Of a stretch of 64,000 bases of DNA, positions 9,971-21,130 are shown piece after piece. The notes under the pieces are model-generated. The model ran no database searches, had not been told where the DNA came from, and saw only the letters and a list, made by a program, of their open reading frames with translations. The position numbers and the translations under genes are program-made. The stretch is from assembly GCA_016648135.1 (NCBI GenBank), contig JADDOH010001963.1:1-64000 (forward strand), read 5' to 3'. Within the stretch, counting starts at the first letter, position 1, and each line of letters begins with the position of its first letter. Source of the DNA: Agrypnia vestita. Its lineage: Eukaryota; Arthropoda; Insecta; Trichoptera; Phryganeidae.

Positions 9971-10856
9971 TGAGAAATAAACACAACACTGTTTTATTCC
10001 ACTATATTTATTTTGAATTGTTAGAACGTTTTCGGGATTTCTCCCATTGTCATGTATCATTGTTATGTATTAAATAATAATAATAGAAATATAATTAACA
10101 TCCAGATAGCACCCATAACCTCTCCACTCCTATCCATTCTAACCCCGCCCCCGACCACCACCACCATTACACCCACCCAATCCCTATAAATTCTGACTCG
10201 AATTATTTTTAATTTAGTTGTAAACGTGTTGTTATTGACAATGGGATAAATCCCGAAAACGTTCTTCTTCTTCTTCTTAAAATAAGGCAATCCGCCCTCA
10301 AAGAGCGATTTGTGCCATTTAGCAAGTTATAAATGAGGTAATGATAAGGGAAATTAATCATATATTTATGTCATTGGCTGACAAGAATTTTGATATTATC
10401 GCTATCAGATTAGGCGAGTTTATTGCAAGAAGATGACAAATATTTGTTGGGAGTTGGAATTTAGCCTCGATCAGCTCTTTGTAAAATGCATTATAGTTCC
10501 GCAACGGGCAGGCAAAAAACATGTGATCAAGGGTTTCCTCCTCCGAACCACACTCGCAGATTGGACTTTCCACTATGTTCAGTCTGAACAAATGAGCAGC
10601 TACTAGACAATGGCCAGTTCTCATTCTAGATATTATGGAGATAGTTCTTTTGGAAAGCTTTTTATTACTAAACCAGGGTTTGCTAGGAATATTAGTCTGT
10701 ATACTTTTTAAACGCTTTCCCTTGTGATCACTTGTATCACTCCACAATGATATCCAGATGTCTTTAGTACGCTTTTTAACACTATTCAGCCTAACGTTCT
10801 AACAATTCAAAATAAATATAGTGGAATAAAACAGTGTTGTGTTTATTTCTCATTTT
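9965..10856. mobile_element. Penelope-like inverted pair, split by a LINE insertion
   Basis: The left arm (9965-10056, minus sense) and right arm (10230-10262 continuing at 10801-10856, plus sense) are inverted copies: each reads GACAATGGGA-hairpin-TCCCGAAAACGTTC, then TAACAATTCAAAATAAATA. A C-rich tract (10133-10178) precedes the right-arm core. The right arm is interrupted at AACGTTC by a LINE fragment (10263-10793). The cores are hammerhead-like but degenerate (TGACAA instead of TGANGA). Confidence 0.6.
10263..10793 (-). mobile_element. 5'-truncated LINE insertion with target duplication
   Basis: A minus-strand open frame (10747-10358) encodes a LINE C-terminal region with the zinc-knuckle-like 'CECGSEEETLDHMFFACP' and 'TGHCLVAAHLFRLNI' upstream. 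A (GAA)n tail lies at the 3' side (plus-strand ttcttcttctt, 10262-10278). AACGTTC(T) occurs at both junctions (10256-10262 and 10794-10800), which is the expected target-site duplication. Confidence 0.8.
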
Positions 10857-10859
10857 AAT

Positions 10860-11274
10860 ATTAAAAATGAATTTCAACAATGTTACAAACAAAAAACTTG
10901 AACATTTATCTCTAATAAATAAAAATAAATATTATATCAATCTTAGAATTTCAGTTCAGCTAATACGAGGGCTTACTGTACTGTAAATGCCATTCATGGT
11001 TAAAGGGCTTGCGTCGTCCTGGTTCTTTTTGGAAAATTCTGCATTGGCGACCGAGACAGGCGCAGTTCTTGTGAATGGTGTCTGATACTCCGGCGTTTCA
11101 GGGACTCTCTCACCTACAGCAGCGACGCTTTTCAATGAAAGAGCACGCCGAGTTTCTAGAGGTTTTATACGATTTACCAACGAACCAGCACGTTAAAATA
11201 CTATGGTGGATTCCACCACATGGGCGGCATCTGGCGTCCGTGGCAAGCAACTAACCTACAGGCGGCGAGCAGGA
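10860..11274. other. intergenic stretch, nothing firm
   Basis: Contains one short minus-strand frame (11180-10956) without recognisable motifs. It is not called as a gene. Confidence 0.4.
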
Positions 11275-11650
11275 AGACCTTCATTCCCGTCCCGCTCACT
11301 CAACCGCCAACATTGAGACTCGTGTAACGCGTCGCGACTTTGCGGATTGTTACATATTAGACATTTAAACTCACGCGTACTAAATATGCACTAATAAAAC
11401 CGATCCGCTGTCCCGCGATCTCTTGCTACTAACATATTTAAGATTAACGCCTTTCAACTTATATTGTATCTTGATTAAATAAACTCCTTGTGACTTGTAC
11501 ATGCTACATTCAGTGCATCATTTAGTAGGAGTTAGAAACCCCGCGGCGACCCTGCTATCTGCACCAAGCTGCATCACCAAAACGTGAGTACCATCTGGTA
11601 ATATACCCTAGACACACTGGTTGCAGCTTCAAAGTGCGAACGATATTGGG
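11275..11650 (+). repeat. dispersed repeat, copy 2 (LTR-like)
   Basis: Counterpart of 1-370, with the same AATAAA-centred layout. The region just before it (11205-11270) is GC-richer and could be part of the same element. Confidence 0.45.
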
Positions 11651-12995
11651 ATCCCTGTGGCCTTGGAGTCGGGACCGCCTAGGTGCAGTACCAGAGTCTT
11701 CCCCCGGTCCAGCCCACAGCGACACTTATAGACATTGACATAATACCAATAATAAAAGCTATGTTGTGCTTGGTGTGTGCAAATAATTATGACCCAAAGT
11801 TTGTGTCATATTCAACATTGATTCAGTTAAGACCTATTCATAATAGAAATGAACAGCCGAGTCTCTGGTTGACACGTGTAAAATATAGAGTAACAGAAAC
11901 AAAATTACCAAAAAAGTGCAGTATTTCCAGTTTGGGGAAGGCTTTGCGCGTGTTGTAGAGAAATAAAAGAAGTTAAGAATGCACAAATACCCAACTGCCG
12001 AAAACAGGTCATAATTTATTGCTCATTAAACTTCATTTCTTATCACTATCTAATATACACAAACATTCATTTAATTTTCTTATATAGGTATATACCTAAA
12101 TATACCTTTTAACTGTGCTATTATATACACATTTTGTTACGAGTTAAAATTTACAATGACACAAGTGTTTATAAAATAACACAAGTTAAATGAGAAGAAA
12201 GCTTGTTGGCACTTCCTTGTAGTCCGCCCGAGGCGTGACTAGTTTCTTAGGCTCCGGAAAAGTTTCTTTTCGCCACTCTCACGATCATCACTCATCTCAG
12301 AACGACCCACGCGAATGATTGGACGGGAAAGCTCTAATTATCCAGATAGCAGCGTACATATAGAAAGTTCTAAGAGCAAAAGCTTTCATATCGGTCCTAC
12401 TCAATCATCTCCAGGTTGACATTTTTTTCAACTAACAAGCAGGACCGTGCCGCATAAGCCATTGCGAAGCGGCGCGGCTGCTAGAACAAAGCCGTTCATT
12501 GTGCCCGCCTTAAGATAAAGTCTTTATTTTAAGAAAAAAATACAAGAATACATGTTATAAATAAAGAAACAAAAGTATGTACATGTAAAAAATACAATAA
12601 TAAACCAAGAAAGTAGGATACTCTAAGATACACAGGTAGAGAGAAAATAGTATACGTATAATAGAATTATAAAATGAGCAAAAAGTTAGTAAAAAATATA
12701 AGGACAATTAAAGTAAACAGAAACCAAATCTCTAATAAATCAAAATAATGTAATAATAAAACAGAAGTGAAAACAACAAAACCAAAGAAATTCAATAAAG
12801 TAAGTACATATAACGATGAAAATAATAATACGAATTATACTAATAAAAACGTCTGGGAAGATAAGCCGAAACCAGAGCTGCTACCGAGTCGCCACAAGCA
12901 CTCCCCTCCAGCGGCTGTCTGAAGCAATAATGGAGTTCAGCAGGGTCGAAAGGAAGGGACACTGCGATGAAGCCGATACTTAACCACAACACCAA
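11651..12995. other. no supported gene
   Basis: AT-rich DNA with short frames lacking motifs. The part near 12505-12840 resembles the A-rich 3' tails of LINE-type repeats. No exon was recognised. Confidence 0.4.
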
Positions 12996-13014
12996 CATTG
13001 AAGACAACACATCA

Positions 13015-13055
13015 GCCCTGATGATGGACCCTGCAATGGGATCCGAAACGTCGGC
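13015..13055 (+). ncRNA. hammerhead-ribozyme-like core in a Penelope-type end
   Basis: GCC, CTGATGA (13018-13024), helix II GGACCC/GGGATCC around a TGCAAT loop, GAA (13045-13047), ACGT (helix III, self-complementary), C (cleavage base), GGC. GCC and GGC can pair as helix I. The CTGATGA and GAAA elements match the hammerhead consensus. A near-identical core is found on the minus strand at 43778-43815. Confidence 0.6.
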
Positions 13056-13379
13056 CCGAAAGGTCGTAACAACACGGTATAATACCCCAGTAAACACAAA
13101 CTTGAAGATGCGATGAGGTTGTTCAGCACTCGGCAGTGTTTTGGATTCTCTTGTTGCGTGTTGCTTATTGATGCTTGCTGTACACCGGTTGTCGATTATT
13201 GGTTGTTGAACCGCCGTCCGGTGATTGGTGGACGAGTCATAAGTCGGCGTTAGATGCGTTGCCAACTTTCCATGAGTTGGTGTTGCCGATGTATTGGCTA
13301 AGAATTCCCGATATCTGGTACGGTTGGGATATATATGCGTCACCACATGTACATGCTCTCGTTGCGTCACAAAATGCTC

Positions 13380-13863
13380 TAAGATAAAAATACACCGTGA
13401 ATATGAAAACAGTTCCCCATTAGTGTGCGTAGGCTTGTGTATTTAGGAGTGTACTACGCAAAGGAAAACAGTTCATTGTGCGAAGTTACATGTTCCTTCA
13501 CAAATGTGTTATACGATTCTACGAATAATTGCACTGAGAACATGAAGAATGTTTCTCAGCATAACGGAGAAGCATGTGTTGTTGTTATCTTGATTTAAGC
13601 TTTTCTTTGCAATACGTGTAAGCGCACGTCTTTCAAAGTTTGATTTCTGATTGCAGAAATAATTTCACTGTGAGCACGAAAACAGTTTCTCTGTATTATG
13701 CTTAAAGACATGTACTGGTAAGCTTGATTTATAGTTGCAAACACATCGAATTTATCTTCATCACGCGTAAGCAATTTTTCGTTTATTTTCACAATTATTA
13801 TGCACGTTAATTTTTGATATTTCTATAGTTGTACGACTAATTGTATTGTGAACAAGATGAAAG
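13380..13863 (-). pseudogene. decayed zinc-finger repeats beyond the stop of unit 2
   Basis: Minus-strand translation shows at least three broken fingers, for example 'HSSCSQCNYS*' (around 13550-13520) and 'LFSCSQ*NYFCNQKS' (around 13690-13640). The latter has TGA in place of the second zinc-binding Cys, as in unit 1. The array was therefore longer before it decayed. Confidence 0.75.
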
Positions 13864-15020
13864 TTACTCCGCATTATGAGTCAACATATGTTTTTTTAAG
13901 CTTGAACATGTAAACAATTTCTCTGTATTTTGCGTAAGCATATGCATGCTTAAGCCTGATTTACGTTTGCACGAATATTTACACTGTGAACATGAAAACA
14001 ATTTTTCTGCATTATGCGTGAGCGCGTGTGCTTTTAATCTTGATTTATACACGCACGAATAATTGCATTGAGAACATGAAAACAATTTTTCTTTATTATG
14101 CGTGAGCACGTGTGCTTTTAATCTTGATTTATGCATGCACGAATAATTGCATTGAGAACATGAAAACACTTTTCCTAATGCAGGAAAATGCTTAAGCAGA
14201 TGTCTTTCAAGACTTGCTTTGCTATTACATGAATAGTTGCACTGAGAACATGAGAAAGATTTCTCTTCAATATGTGTTAATAATACATGTCTTTTTAAGG
14301 CTGATTTATAATTGCACGAATAATTGCACTGTGAACATGAAAACAATTTTTCTGCATTATGCGTAAGCGCGTGTACTCTTAATCTTGATTTATGCATGCA
14401 CGAATAATTGCATTGAGAACATGAAACCACTTTTCCTGATGCAGGAAAATGCTTAAGACGATGCCTTTTAAGATTAGATTTCTCATGACATGAATAATTG
14501 CACTGCAAACATGAAAACAGTTTCTCTGGATTATGCGCAAGCGCGTGTTCTTTTAAGCTTAATTCATACTTGCACGAATAATTGCACTGTAAACATGAAA
14601 ACAGTTTCTTTGCACTATGCGTAAGCTCGTGTGGTTTTAATTTAGATTTTTTATTGCACGAATAATTGCACTGTGAACATGAAAACAATGTTTCTGCATT
14701 ATGCGTAAGCGCGTGTTCTTTTAAGCTTAATTCATACTTGCACGAATAATTGCACTGTAAACATGAAAACAGTTTCTCCGTATTGTGGGCAAGCTCGTGC
14801 GGTTTTGATTTTGATTTTTCACTGCACTGCAGTTTTTTTCCAGTATGTGAAGGTTGGTGAATTCTCAAGGAAGATTTTTGCTTGTTCGAGTATAAGCGCT
14901 GGGAACATGAAAACGCCTTCTTGATTGAGGGTGTGTTAGGGCTGCCACCGGTCGCAGAAATTGGCCGCATTCCAGGGGCAGACGCTGTTGAATTATCTGA
15001 ATCTTGCATGCTTAAGAAAT
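13864..15020 (-). CDS. zinc-finger exon of unit 2
   Basis: Begins after a 3' splice site (ttatattgcag) and ends with TAA at 13866-13864 (last residues THNAE). The first two fingers are degenerate (FSCSQRLYSNKQKSSLRIH and a finger lacking its CxxC). The middle ones are regular. One finger has H-x4-H (RHVLLTH), two are followed by a longer linker (HFPASGK, HFPALGK), and one near the end has Gln for the last His (SMHMLTQ). Confidence 0.82.
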
Positions 15021-18000
15021 CTGCAATATAAATATTATTTATGAATAATATGTTTTATATTTCCTTATCGAAAATCAGGAATATACACGAATATTCCTTG
15101 GTACCAAATACACAACTGGGAATTACCACGCTAGATTCGCTGCATAATACTCAAAGTAATTATCTGTGACTTAAAGGTGGAACTATCCGGGATGACGGAG
15201 TAAAATCGATTCGGATGAAAAAAAAAACGATTGTCACGTTCACGCACTATTGACGTGAAATGTCATTGCCTTATCACTCGTGTGAACTTTTCTGTTGTGG
15301 CGCGAATCCGTGTGGCGGTGGTGTATTTGCTAATTTACGTGAAATGATTACTTGTTGTTGTAGCCGGGCCCCGAGATCGAGGATCCCCTCGCCATTCTAA
15401 CTCAGTTGTTGCTGCGCCTCTCATGAGCTTTTCGATGGGAAAATAGCCCTGTTCGAGAGGCACACTCTCTCCCGCATACTTCACAAATGAAGCGGTCAGT
15501 TTGCGTCGGTCGGTCACGATGACGCATGGTTGCGGCTCGCTACTCATTTACATTACATAGTGACTAAACGCCATGGATGCGACCACTAAATAAAGTACAC
15601 GGTGTGCTGCGTTCAAATACCTCGGTGTTATTACATCTCAGGGTGGAAAGCAAGAAGGTGAATTGGATAGGAGGATAGAAGCCGCAAGCCAGGTAGCTCG
15701 ATCCTTGTATTATCCCGTACTCAGCCAGCGAGCTAAGTTGGCAGTATTCAAATCAGTCTTCAGGCCAACCCTAGTGTTCAGCCAAGAGCGCCGGATCTCG
15801 ACCGAAAGAACCCGCTCAAGACTACAGGCCGCCGAGATGGGATTTCTACGAGGAAAAGTAGGAGTTACCAGAAGGGACAGAATCAGAAATACACAAATAA
15901 GAGATTGTCTCGAAGTGGAACCCTTATTGACATTTATCGAGAAATCAGTTACGGTGGCTGGGACATATCGTGTGGATGTCGGCAGATGCTGCCAAAGCAT
16001 ATATTCCAGGCAAGACCAGAAGGCAGAAGCCCAAGGGACCGTTCTAGGAGGAGCTGGCGGAAACAGTTGGAGGAGTGCTGCGAAGCGAGGTTGCAACTAA
16101 ATTGTGTTGACGCGGAGAGCGAAGCCCAAGATAGGAAGAGTTGGAACCTCCTATGCGGTGCAGGGACCCCGACCCAATAGGATAAAGGATAGAAGAAGGT
16201 GTATTGCGTTGGCTTGATTGTATCAATAGTCAGTTTAAGTGCGCCAGATGTATTGTACATTGAATTTTTTTTAAATTCTGTATATATTATATTAATATTT
16301 CTCCCGCACCATTAAGTTACACAAGTATAAGAGCTGCAGCTCTCTCTCGCACTTGGAGAGAGACTGTCAATCGCTTTTTAATCTAAACATATTCAATTGG
16401 GGAAAAACAGATTTGGTACCACAAAACAATCTACACCTCAAAACCGACAGCGGTTTTTTTCTAAAAGTTGTCAAGCTTTCGTTTAATGAGTCTATAAATT
16501 CACTGCACTCATTCAATGAACCCAGGGCAGTGGTGAATCTTTACAACGTGCAATATCCACGCCAAGTGCGTGACCTTCGCTGATTGATGATCCAATGGAA
16601 TCAACTGCTCACCGGCGCGCTGGTCGGCCCTCCTGGAGTACTCCGCGCACTCCTGCTTGATGTCGGGATGCGATGTGTCTATGTCAGGGCAGGGTGCTCC
16701 TTCACCGCCGCTCTCGGCTGCAGGCCCCTCGCCTGTCTGCGCATCACTTCCCCAGTAGCTGCAGCCCACTTCTGAAAATAATACAATAATCCAGTACGAC
16801 AGACATGGACGGTCGCCCGTCTCCTGGGCTCGACCTGTGTCGGGCAGTATAACCTGTGTCAGGTGGACTGCCTCTCGTCGCTATTGTCCTCAGATATACT
16901 TTTGGCACGATCAGATAGATATAAAATTTTTGGCATAATGCCGAACAGTTGGCAACTCTGCAAAATTATCAGAGAACTACACTGAACATACTGATCAAAT
17001 TAAATATTTAGGTATTATAATCGATGCTCATCTCAAATGGACTCTCCACACACAAAACATCTCAAACAAAATAAAAAAGCCTTTTTTTTCTGCGCAATAT
17101 TAGAAACTTTCTTAACATTAAACTCCTAAAAATGATATACTTCGCAATCTGCCAATCAATTACAGAACGCGGCATAATTGCATGGGGAGGAGCAACTATG
17201 AGTGCACTCAATCCAATTATTGCAACTCAAAAAATTGCTATAAAAGTAATCCTCAAAACCTCAATTTTAACAAGGACAGATGAAATATTCAACAAATTCG
17301 ACGTATTCGATATAAAGCAAATTTATGCGAATACTACTCTTAAATACACATACAAACACAAAAATATACAGTTTAAACCAACTCAAACAATAATTACCAC
17401 ACGGTCAAACAAACTCCATCTACAAATCCCAAGGTTACATACCACGTATGGACAAAGGAGCTATAACCATTTTGGACCCCAATTACTTAATTGGATGCTT
17501 GACGAATGACAACAATTCGGGCTAACCACAATTTACAACCCTAATATAAAATACAAAATAAAACAGTGGATCCGAAACAAGGGGAGATATAAAATAGGCA
17601 CACTTACACAAACGCACAAACACAGTATAACCTCATACATATGATATATTTTCTATTATGTTACGTTAAACACTTTATTATCTATTTACTATGTTTTGAA
17701 CCTACACAATATTGTAAACTATGCCTGTCTCAACATATATATTTCTAGTGAGACAAACACCGACGAATACCTATGTCTCGTTTTTTATTATTTTTAATTA
17801 TTATCGTTTACTAAGTGTAACAATCTAAAGATCTCAATATTTCTATTTTCAGAATACGGCCGAATGCCTTCTGTCAGTATAACCTCGATATTTCTTGTCT
17901 ATGGTTTGCATAATAAGATAAATTAGATAAAGTAATTTAAATGTCAAGACGGATGATGGAAGTTACGAAAAGTCCGATAATTTTAATTAATACTCAATGC

Positions 18001-18656
18001 TACACAATATTATTTCACTTTAAAATCAGGGCACTCAACTATTACCACAAGACAACCCTTTAAAAGAACCGGTCGAACCGTACAGCACGATTATGAATTT
18101 TTTCCCTTTCGGCCATCTTAATGGTCAACGGTTATATAATATCAGCACTCATTTTACATCACTGAGATAAATGATATAATAAACTGTAGATACGTTACAA
18201 GCGTGAAAACTTGGCAACTCAAAAGTAAGCTAATTGCCTTACCTGCATTCGTTATCCAACGGAACGAAACAAAGGAACAGAGTATCGTACACTGTTGTAA
18301 GAATGAGTATGTTGTTTTAGTCACCGTGACTTTAAATTACCTGATTTTTCTGTCTACACGCAGAGCGTTTGTGACATAAGTGTTCCAAGATTTGTTGTCT
18401 CTTTCAATGCAATATTTGCTACGTATGAAAGCCGGCTAGTATGGAAATAACGTATCTACATTATAATACGATTGAGAATGAATCAATAATGCAGCAACTC
18501 CTCACCGGCGCGCTGGTCGGCCTTCCTGGAGCACTCCTGCTTGATGTCGGGGAGCCACACGTCCATGTCCGTGTAGGGCGCTCCTTCATCGTCGCTCCCG
18601 GCTGCAGACCCTGGCTCGGGCTTCACGGCAGGAACATCTCGGGCAGCGCGGCTCAT
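13864..18656 (-). CDS. C2H2 zinc-finger protein, tandem unit 2 (three exons)
   Basis: Proposed join on the minus strand: 18656-18506 (A), 16771-16613 (B), 15020-13864 (fingers). Phases agree with unit 1 (one base, then AA or AT). The product would be about 488 residues: the A and B leader (two DIKQEC motifs), a SATGGSPNTP linker, then roughly 13 finger units of which about nine keep all four ligands. It is likely a nuclear DNA-binding protein, but the partner and target are unknown. The A-A spacing to unit 1 is about 11.7 kb, so the whole gene was duplicated, and LINE fragments later landed in the introns. Exon A at 20008-20158 could be an alternative first exon. Confidence 0.7.
15021..15594. 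other. intron of zinc-finger unit 2
   Basis: Sequence between the finger exon and a LINE fragment. No exon or element ends were recognised. A GC-rich patch lies at 15340-15545. Confidence 0.4.
15595..16195 (+). pseudogene. LINE reverse-transcriptase tail fragment
   Basis: FKYLGVITSQGG followed by ELDRRIEAASQVARSLYYPV is the post-RT signature of several insect LINEs. The frame then shifts, and 'RSRRSWRKQLEECCEA' and 'DRKSWNLLC' mark the C-terminal end. 3' end near 16195. It is a better-preserved relative of the remnant at 1690-2260, and both lie just upstream of their finger exon on the minus strand. Confidence 0.7.
16613..16771 (-). CDS. exon B of zinc-finger unit 2
   Basis: 3' splice site gtattattttcag, donor G|GTGAGC, 159 nt. 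Encodes VGCSYWGSDAQTGEGPAAES..., then DIDTSHPDIKQECAEYSRR and ADQRAG. Homologous to 4690-4872. Confidence 0.78.
16960..17640 (+). pseudogene. LINE reverse-transcriptase tail, frameshifted
   Basis: 'IIIDAHLKWTLHTQNISNKI' in one frame continues, after a shift near 17095, as the frame 17132-17509 (YFAICQSITERGIIAWGGAT...). This is the tail following the RT domain in Jockey/CR1-like LINEs. 'HNCMGR/IIAWGG' corresponds to the 'YGIIVWGG' block also seen at 52900. Confidence 0.65.
17641..18299. other. intron between exons A and B of unit 2
   Basis: Includes 18040-18160, which matches 6640-6760 upstream of the exon-A donor side in unit 1 (shared 'cacaagacaaccc' and 'aaaagaaccgg'). This supports segmental duplication of introns as well as exons. 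Confidence 0.6.
18300..18505 (-). repeat. exon-A 3' flank, duplicated at 19830-20007
   Basis: The roughly 165 bp following exon A on the minus strand are nearly identical at 18310-18480 and 19830-19985 (shared 'acgcagagcgtttgtga', 'ggctagtatggaaataacgt'). The third A exon therefore arose by local duplication of this exon and its intron start. Confidence 0.8.
18506..18656 (-). CDS. exon A of zinc-finger unit 2 (start codon)
   Basis: 151 nt from ATG to G|GTGAGG. Encodes MSRAARDVPAVKPEPGSAAG... and TDMDVWLPDIKQECSRKADQ. Same length and phase as the other A exons. Confidence 0.78.
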
Positions 18657-18860
18657 GGCAATCGTACTTTCGGTTGGCACGAGGCACGTTTGGCCACAGA
18701 ATATATACCATAAACGTTTGGCAAATGGCGTCTGTCAATCCAGAGTGGACCATAGACGCGGGCGTGGCATAGACGAATTATATAATTAATTAATAGGTAG
18801 GAAGGATTTTTAAATATGTACATGCAATATTCAGTAGATTCTTGTGTTAGATATTTTGAG

Positions 18861-19433
18861 AGATATAACTTATTTTTAAAACTATTTAATAATAATTAAA
18901 GATGATATTGAGCAGGTATTTTTGTAATCCTAATAAATATCCCAAAGAATGCAACACAAAACAATATTAAAAGATAACGTGTACTGAGACGTGGCGACAT
19001 ATAATGGAGACACATTTAGTAGAATTTTATTTTCGTTATATGAAAAATGAATTCAAAATATTTAAATGGAATCGTATTTTTTAAGATTTTTTTTACAAAA
19101 ATTATAAATTAAAACATTATCCCACACCATCCATACTAAGTTACGTCCATACTAAGTTACATCCATACTAAGTAACAAAATATAATTTATTTTTCTGAAT
19201 CTACGAGTATTTCATATTCGTAGATATTTTACAGATATATTCATAGATATCTGTAAAATGTGAAATTACCCTATTGATTAAATAACTTATTTTGTGTCAT
19301 TTTAATAAGATGTCCTATTTAAAGTATATGGAACCTGATGAATAAATTTTAATATGACATCTTTCCGTATAAATATGTGATAAAAAGCGAAAGAGAAGAT
19401 ATGACAATAAATTGTGGAATTTGCTCACTCTGC
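18861..19433. other. AT-rich spacer
   Basis: Holds a short tandem pattern ('ccatactaagtta' three times, 19130-19175) and nothing else recognisable. Confidence 0.5.
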
Positions 19434-19740
19434 TCACCTAGACGATCGCCTTAATTTTAATTGGTTGTTAGGGTCGTAATTAGATTTGGTGTTGAGGGAC
19501 TTTTTGATTTCTAATATTTCTAAATTATCTAACCTAAGGCGTGTATTATTTGAATGTAAAATTTCAACGACGTTTTCTTTTTTGTAAGTGTGGCCTGTCT
19601 CCAGATGGTTCGTGAATTCTGAGAAACTATTATTATTAGAATTATTCACCACCACAGATGTTTGGGCCGTTTTATCCACGTCCAAACCTTCGTCAATTAT
19701 TTCTACGAGGAGGAGACGATTCAAGGTATCGTTTTATCTA
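19434..19740 (-). pseudogene. Penelope-like element, C-terminal coding remnant
   Basis: The frame reads SEFTNHLETGHTYKKENVVE..., then ILHSNNTRLRLDNLEILEI and KKSLNTKSNYDPNNQL. The block 'F..HL...GH......V.IL........LE.LEI' is typical of the end of Penelope-like proteins, after the GIY-YIG endonuclease. The rest of the element is missing. Confidence 0.65.
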
Positions 19741-20007
19741 CATCAACTTTGTAAAAATATCAACCAAAGCTTTCACATTATTAAAAAAGTCGCACTTCAA
19801 TTTAAAAGGTGTAGTTTGTAGTATGCGGTGACTTTAAATTACCTGATTTTTCTGTCTACACGCAGAGCGTTTGTGAAATAAGTGTGCCATGAATTGTTGT
19901 CTCTTTCAATGCAATATTTGTTACATATGAAAACCGGCTAGTATGGAAATAACGTGTCTATATTATAATAGGACTGAGAATGAATCAAGAATGAAGCAAC
20001 TCCTCAC

Positions 20008-20158
20008 CGGCGCGCTGGTCGGCCTTCCTGGAGCACTCCTGCTTGATGTCGGGGAGCCACACGTCCATGTCCGTGTAGGGCGCTCCTTCATCGCCGCTCC
20101 CGGCTGCAGACCCTGACTCGGCCTTCACGGCAGGAATATCTTGGGCAGCGCGGCTCAT
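20008..20158 (-). CDS. third exon A (orphan or alternative first exon)
   Basis: 151 nt from ATG to G|GTGAGG, encoding MSRAAQDIPAVKAESGSAAG... and TDMDVWLPDIKQECSRKADQ. The open frame and splice donor are intact. Its 3' flank duplicates that of the A exon of unit 2, but its upstream flank is different and matches the region upstream of LSM12. It may be an alternative promoter and first exon for unit 2, or the start of a third gene whose other exons are lost. Confidence 0.65.
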
Positions 20159-20164
20159 GTTGGC

Positions 20165-20345
20165 TGTACTCACTACTACAATGTAGTTCTACATTACATT
20201 GAAGAGTACACTTCACACCTTTTCAAGTGTATCTATGGTTCCAACCAGCACGAGCCACGGTTGTCATACGCACAGAAAAGAGGCATATTTAGAACGGTCG
20301 CTAGCCGCCATCTTATTTCTAGTAACATCTGGTGGCTGCGGAATC
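20165..20345 (-). promoter_or_regulatory. promoter-proximal repeat upstream of the third exon A
   Basis: On the minus strand it reads CAGCCACCAGATGT, AAGATGGCGGC, AGCGACCG, and nearer the ATG 'gaagtgtac..ttcaa.gtaatgtag' and 'ctacattgtagt'. The same blocks in the same order lie on the plus strand upstream of LSM12 (23330-23560 and 27640-27750). AAGATGGCGGC resembles a YY1-type site. A promoter role is inference. Confidence 0.5.
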
Positions 20346-20620
20346 AAACAATTCGTTCTTTTAATTCGAAAATCGGAAAAATATTACCACGTCATGCTTT
20401 TCCCCCGCACTCTTCTGTCCTGGCGCAGAACTCTCGTCTCATCTACATTCATATCTCGTCGTAAACAAGCTCAAATGTTGTTGAGGCTCCTAACAGGACT
20501 GGTTTCCAGCATTTGGTGAACCTCCGGATACCGGAATCGGGGTACAGACGGGACCCCAGTCAAATGTTGCTTTTTAATGAAATATAATGGTTTGAAAATG
20601 TTCTATAATATTTTATAACT

Positions 20621-21130
20621 AGCTGTGCCCGCGCGGCTTCGCACGCGTATATTTTAGTACACTGTTTGGATCATCACAGAACTTTCGCGTACCATCTAGA
20701 ATATTCTCCTTCCAAGAACTTTCAAGAAACTTGTCGAATGTACAGGAACCTTCTAGATACACCGACATATTCCGCCACTCAGTTTAGAACCTTATAGAAC
20801 TTTTGGGAATTTTCTAGAACCTTCTCCTTCCAGAACTTTCTAGAGCAGGTTTTTCCGGAACCTTCTAGACTCACCGACACAGTCGGCGCGCCTATTTTGA
20901 AACAATCTGAAGCATTTGCGGCCTTCCTATAACAAAACAATGTGCTAGAAAGTACATTTTCGTCACCCACTCCCACCCACGCACAGCCACCCCCACCAAA
21001 CTCGCATAATTTCGATGTGACACCAAGGGCTATCCACCACCATAACCACCGGTGGGTGGTTGTGGCTGGTTGTGGAGAAAACTTGGCGGGTAGGGAAACA
21101 CGGGTTTCTTTATAAATATTTTGATTGCAT
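20621..21130. repeat. dispersed insect repeat with 'gctgtgcccgcg' start
   Basis: 'ctagctgtgcccgcgcggct' followed by repeated 'ctagaa...ttc' words (20690-20880). Openings of this kind are common in moth repeats. The class is not determined here. Confidence 0.35.

Noticed and set aside
12840..13370. Minus-strand frame of 176 codons
   Set aside because: It runs through a Penelope-like end with a hammerhead-like core, has no recognisable domain, and codon use looks random.
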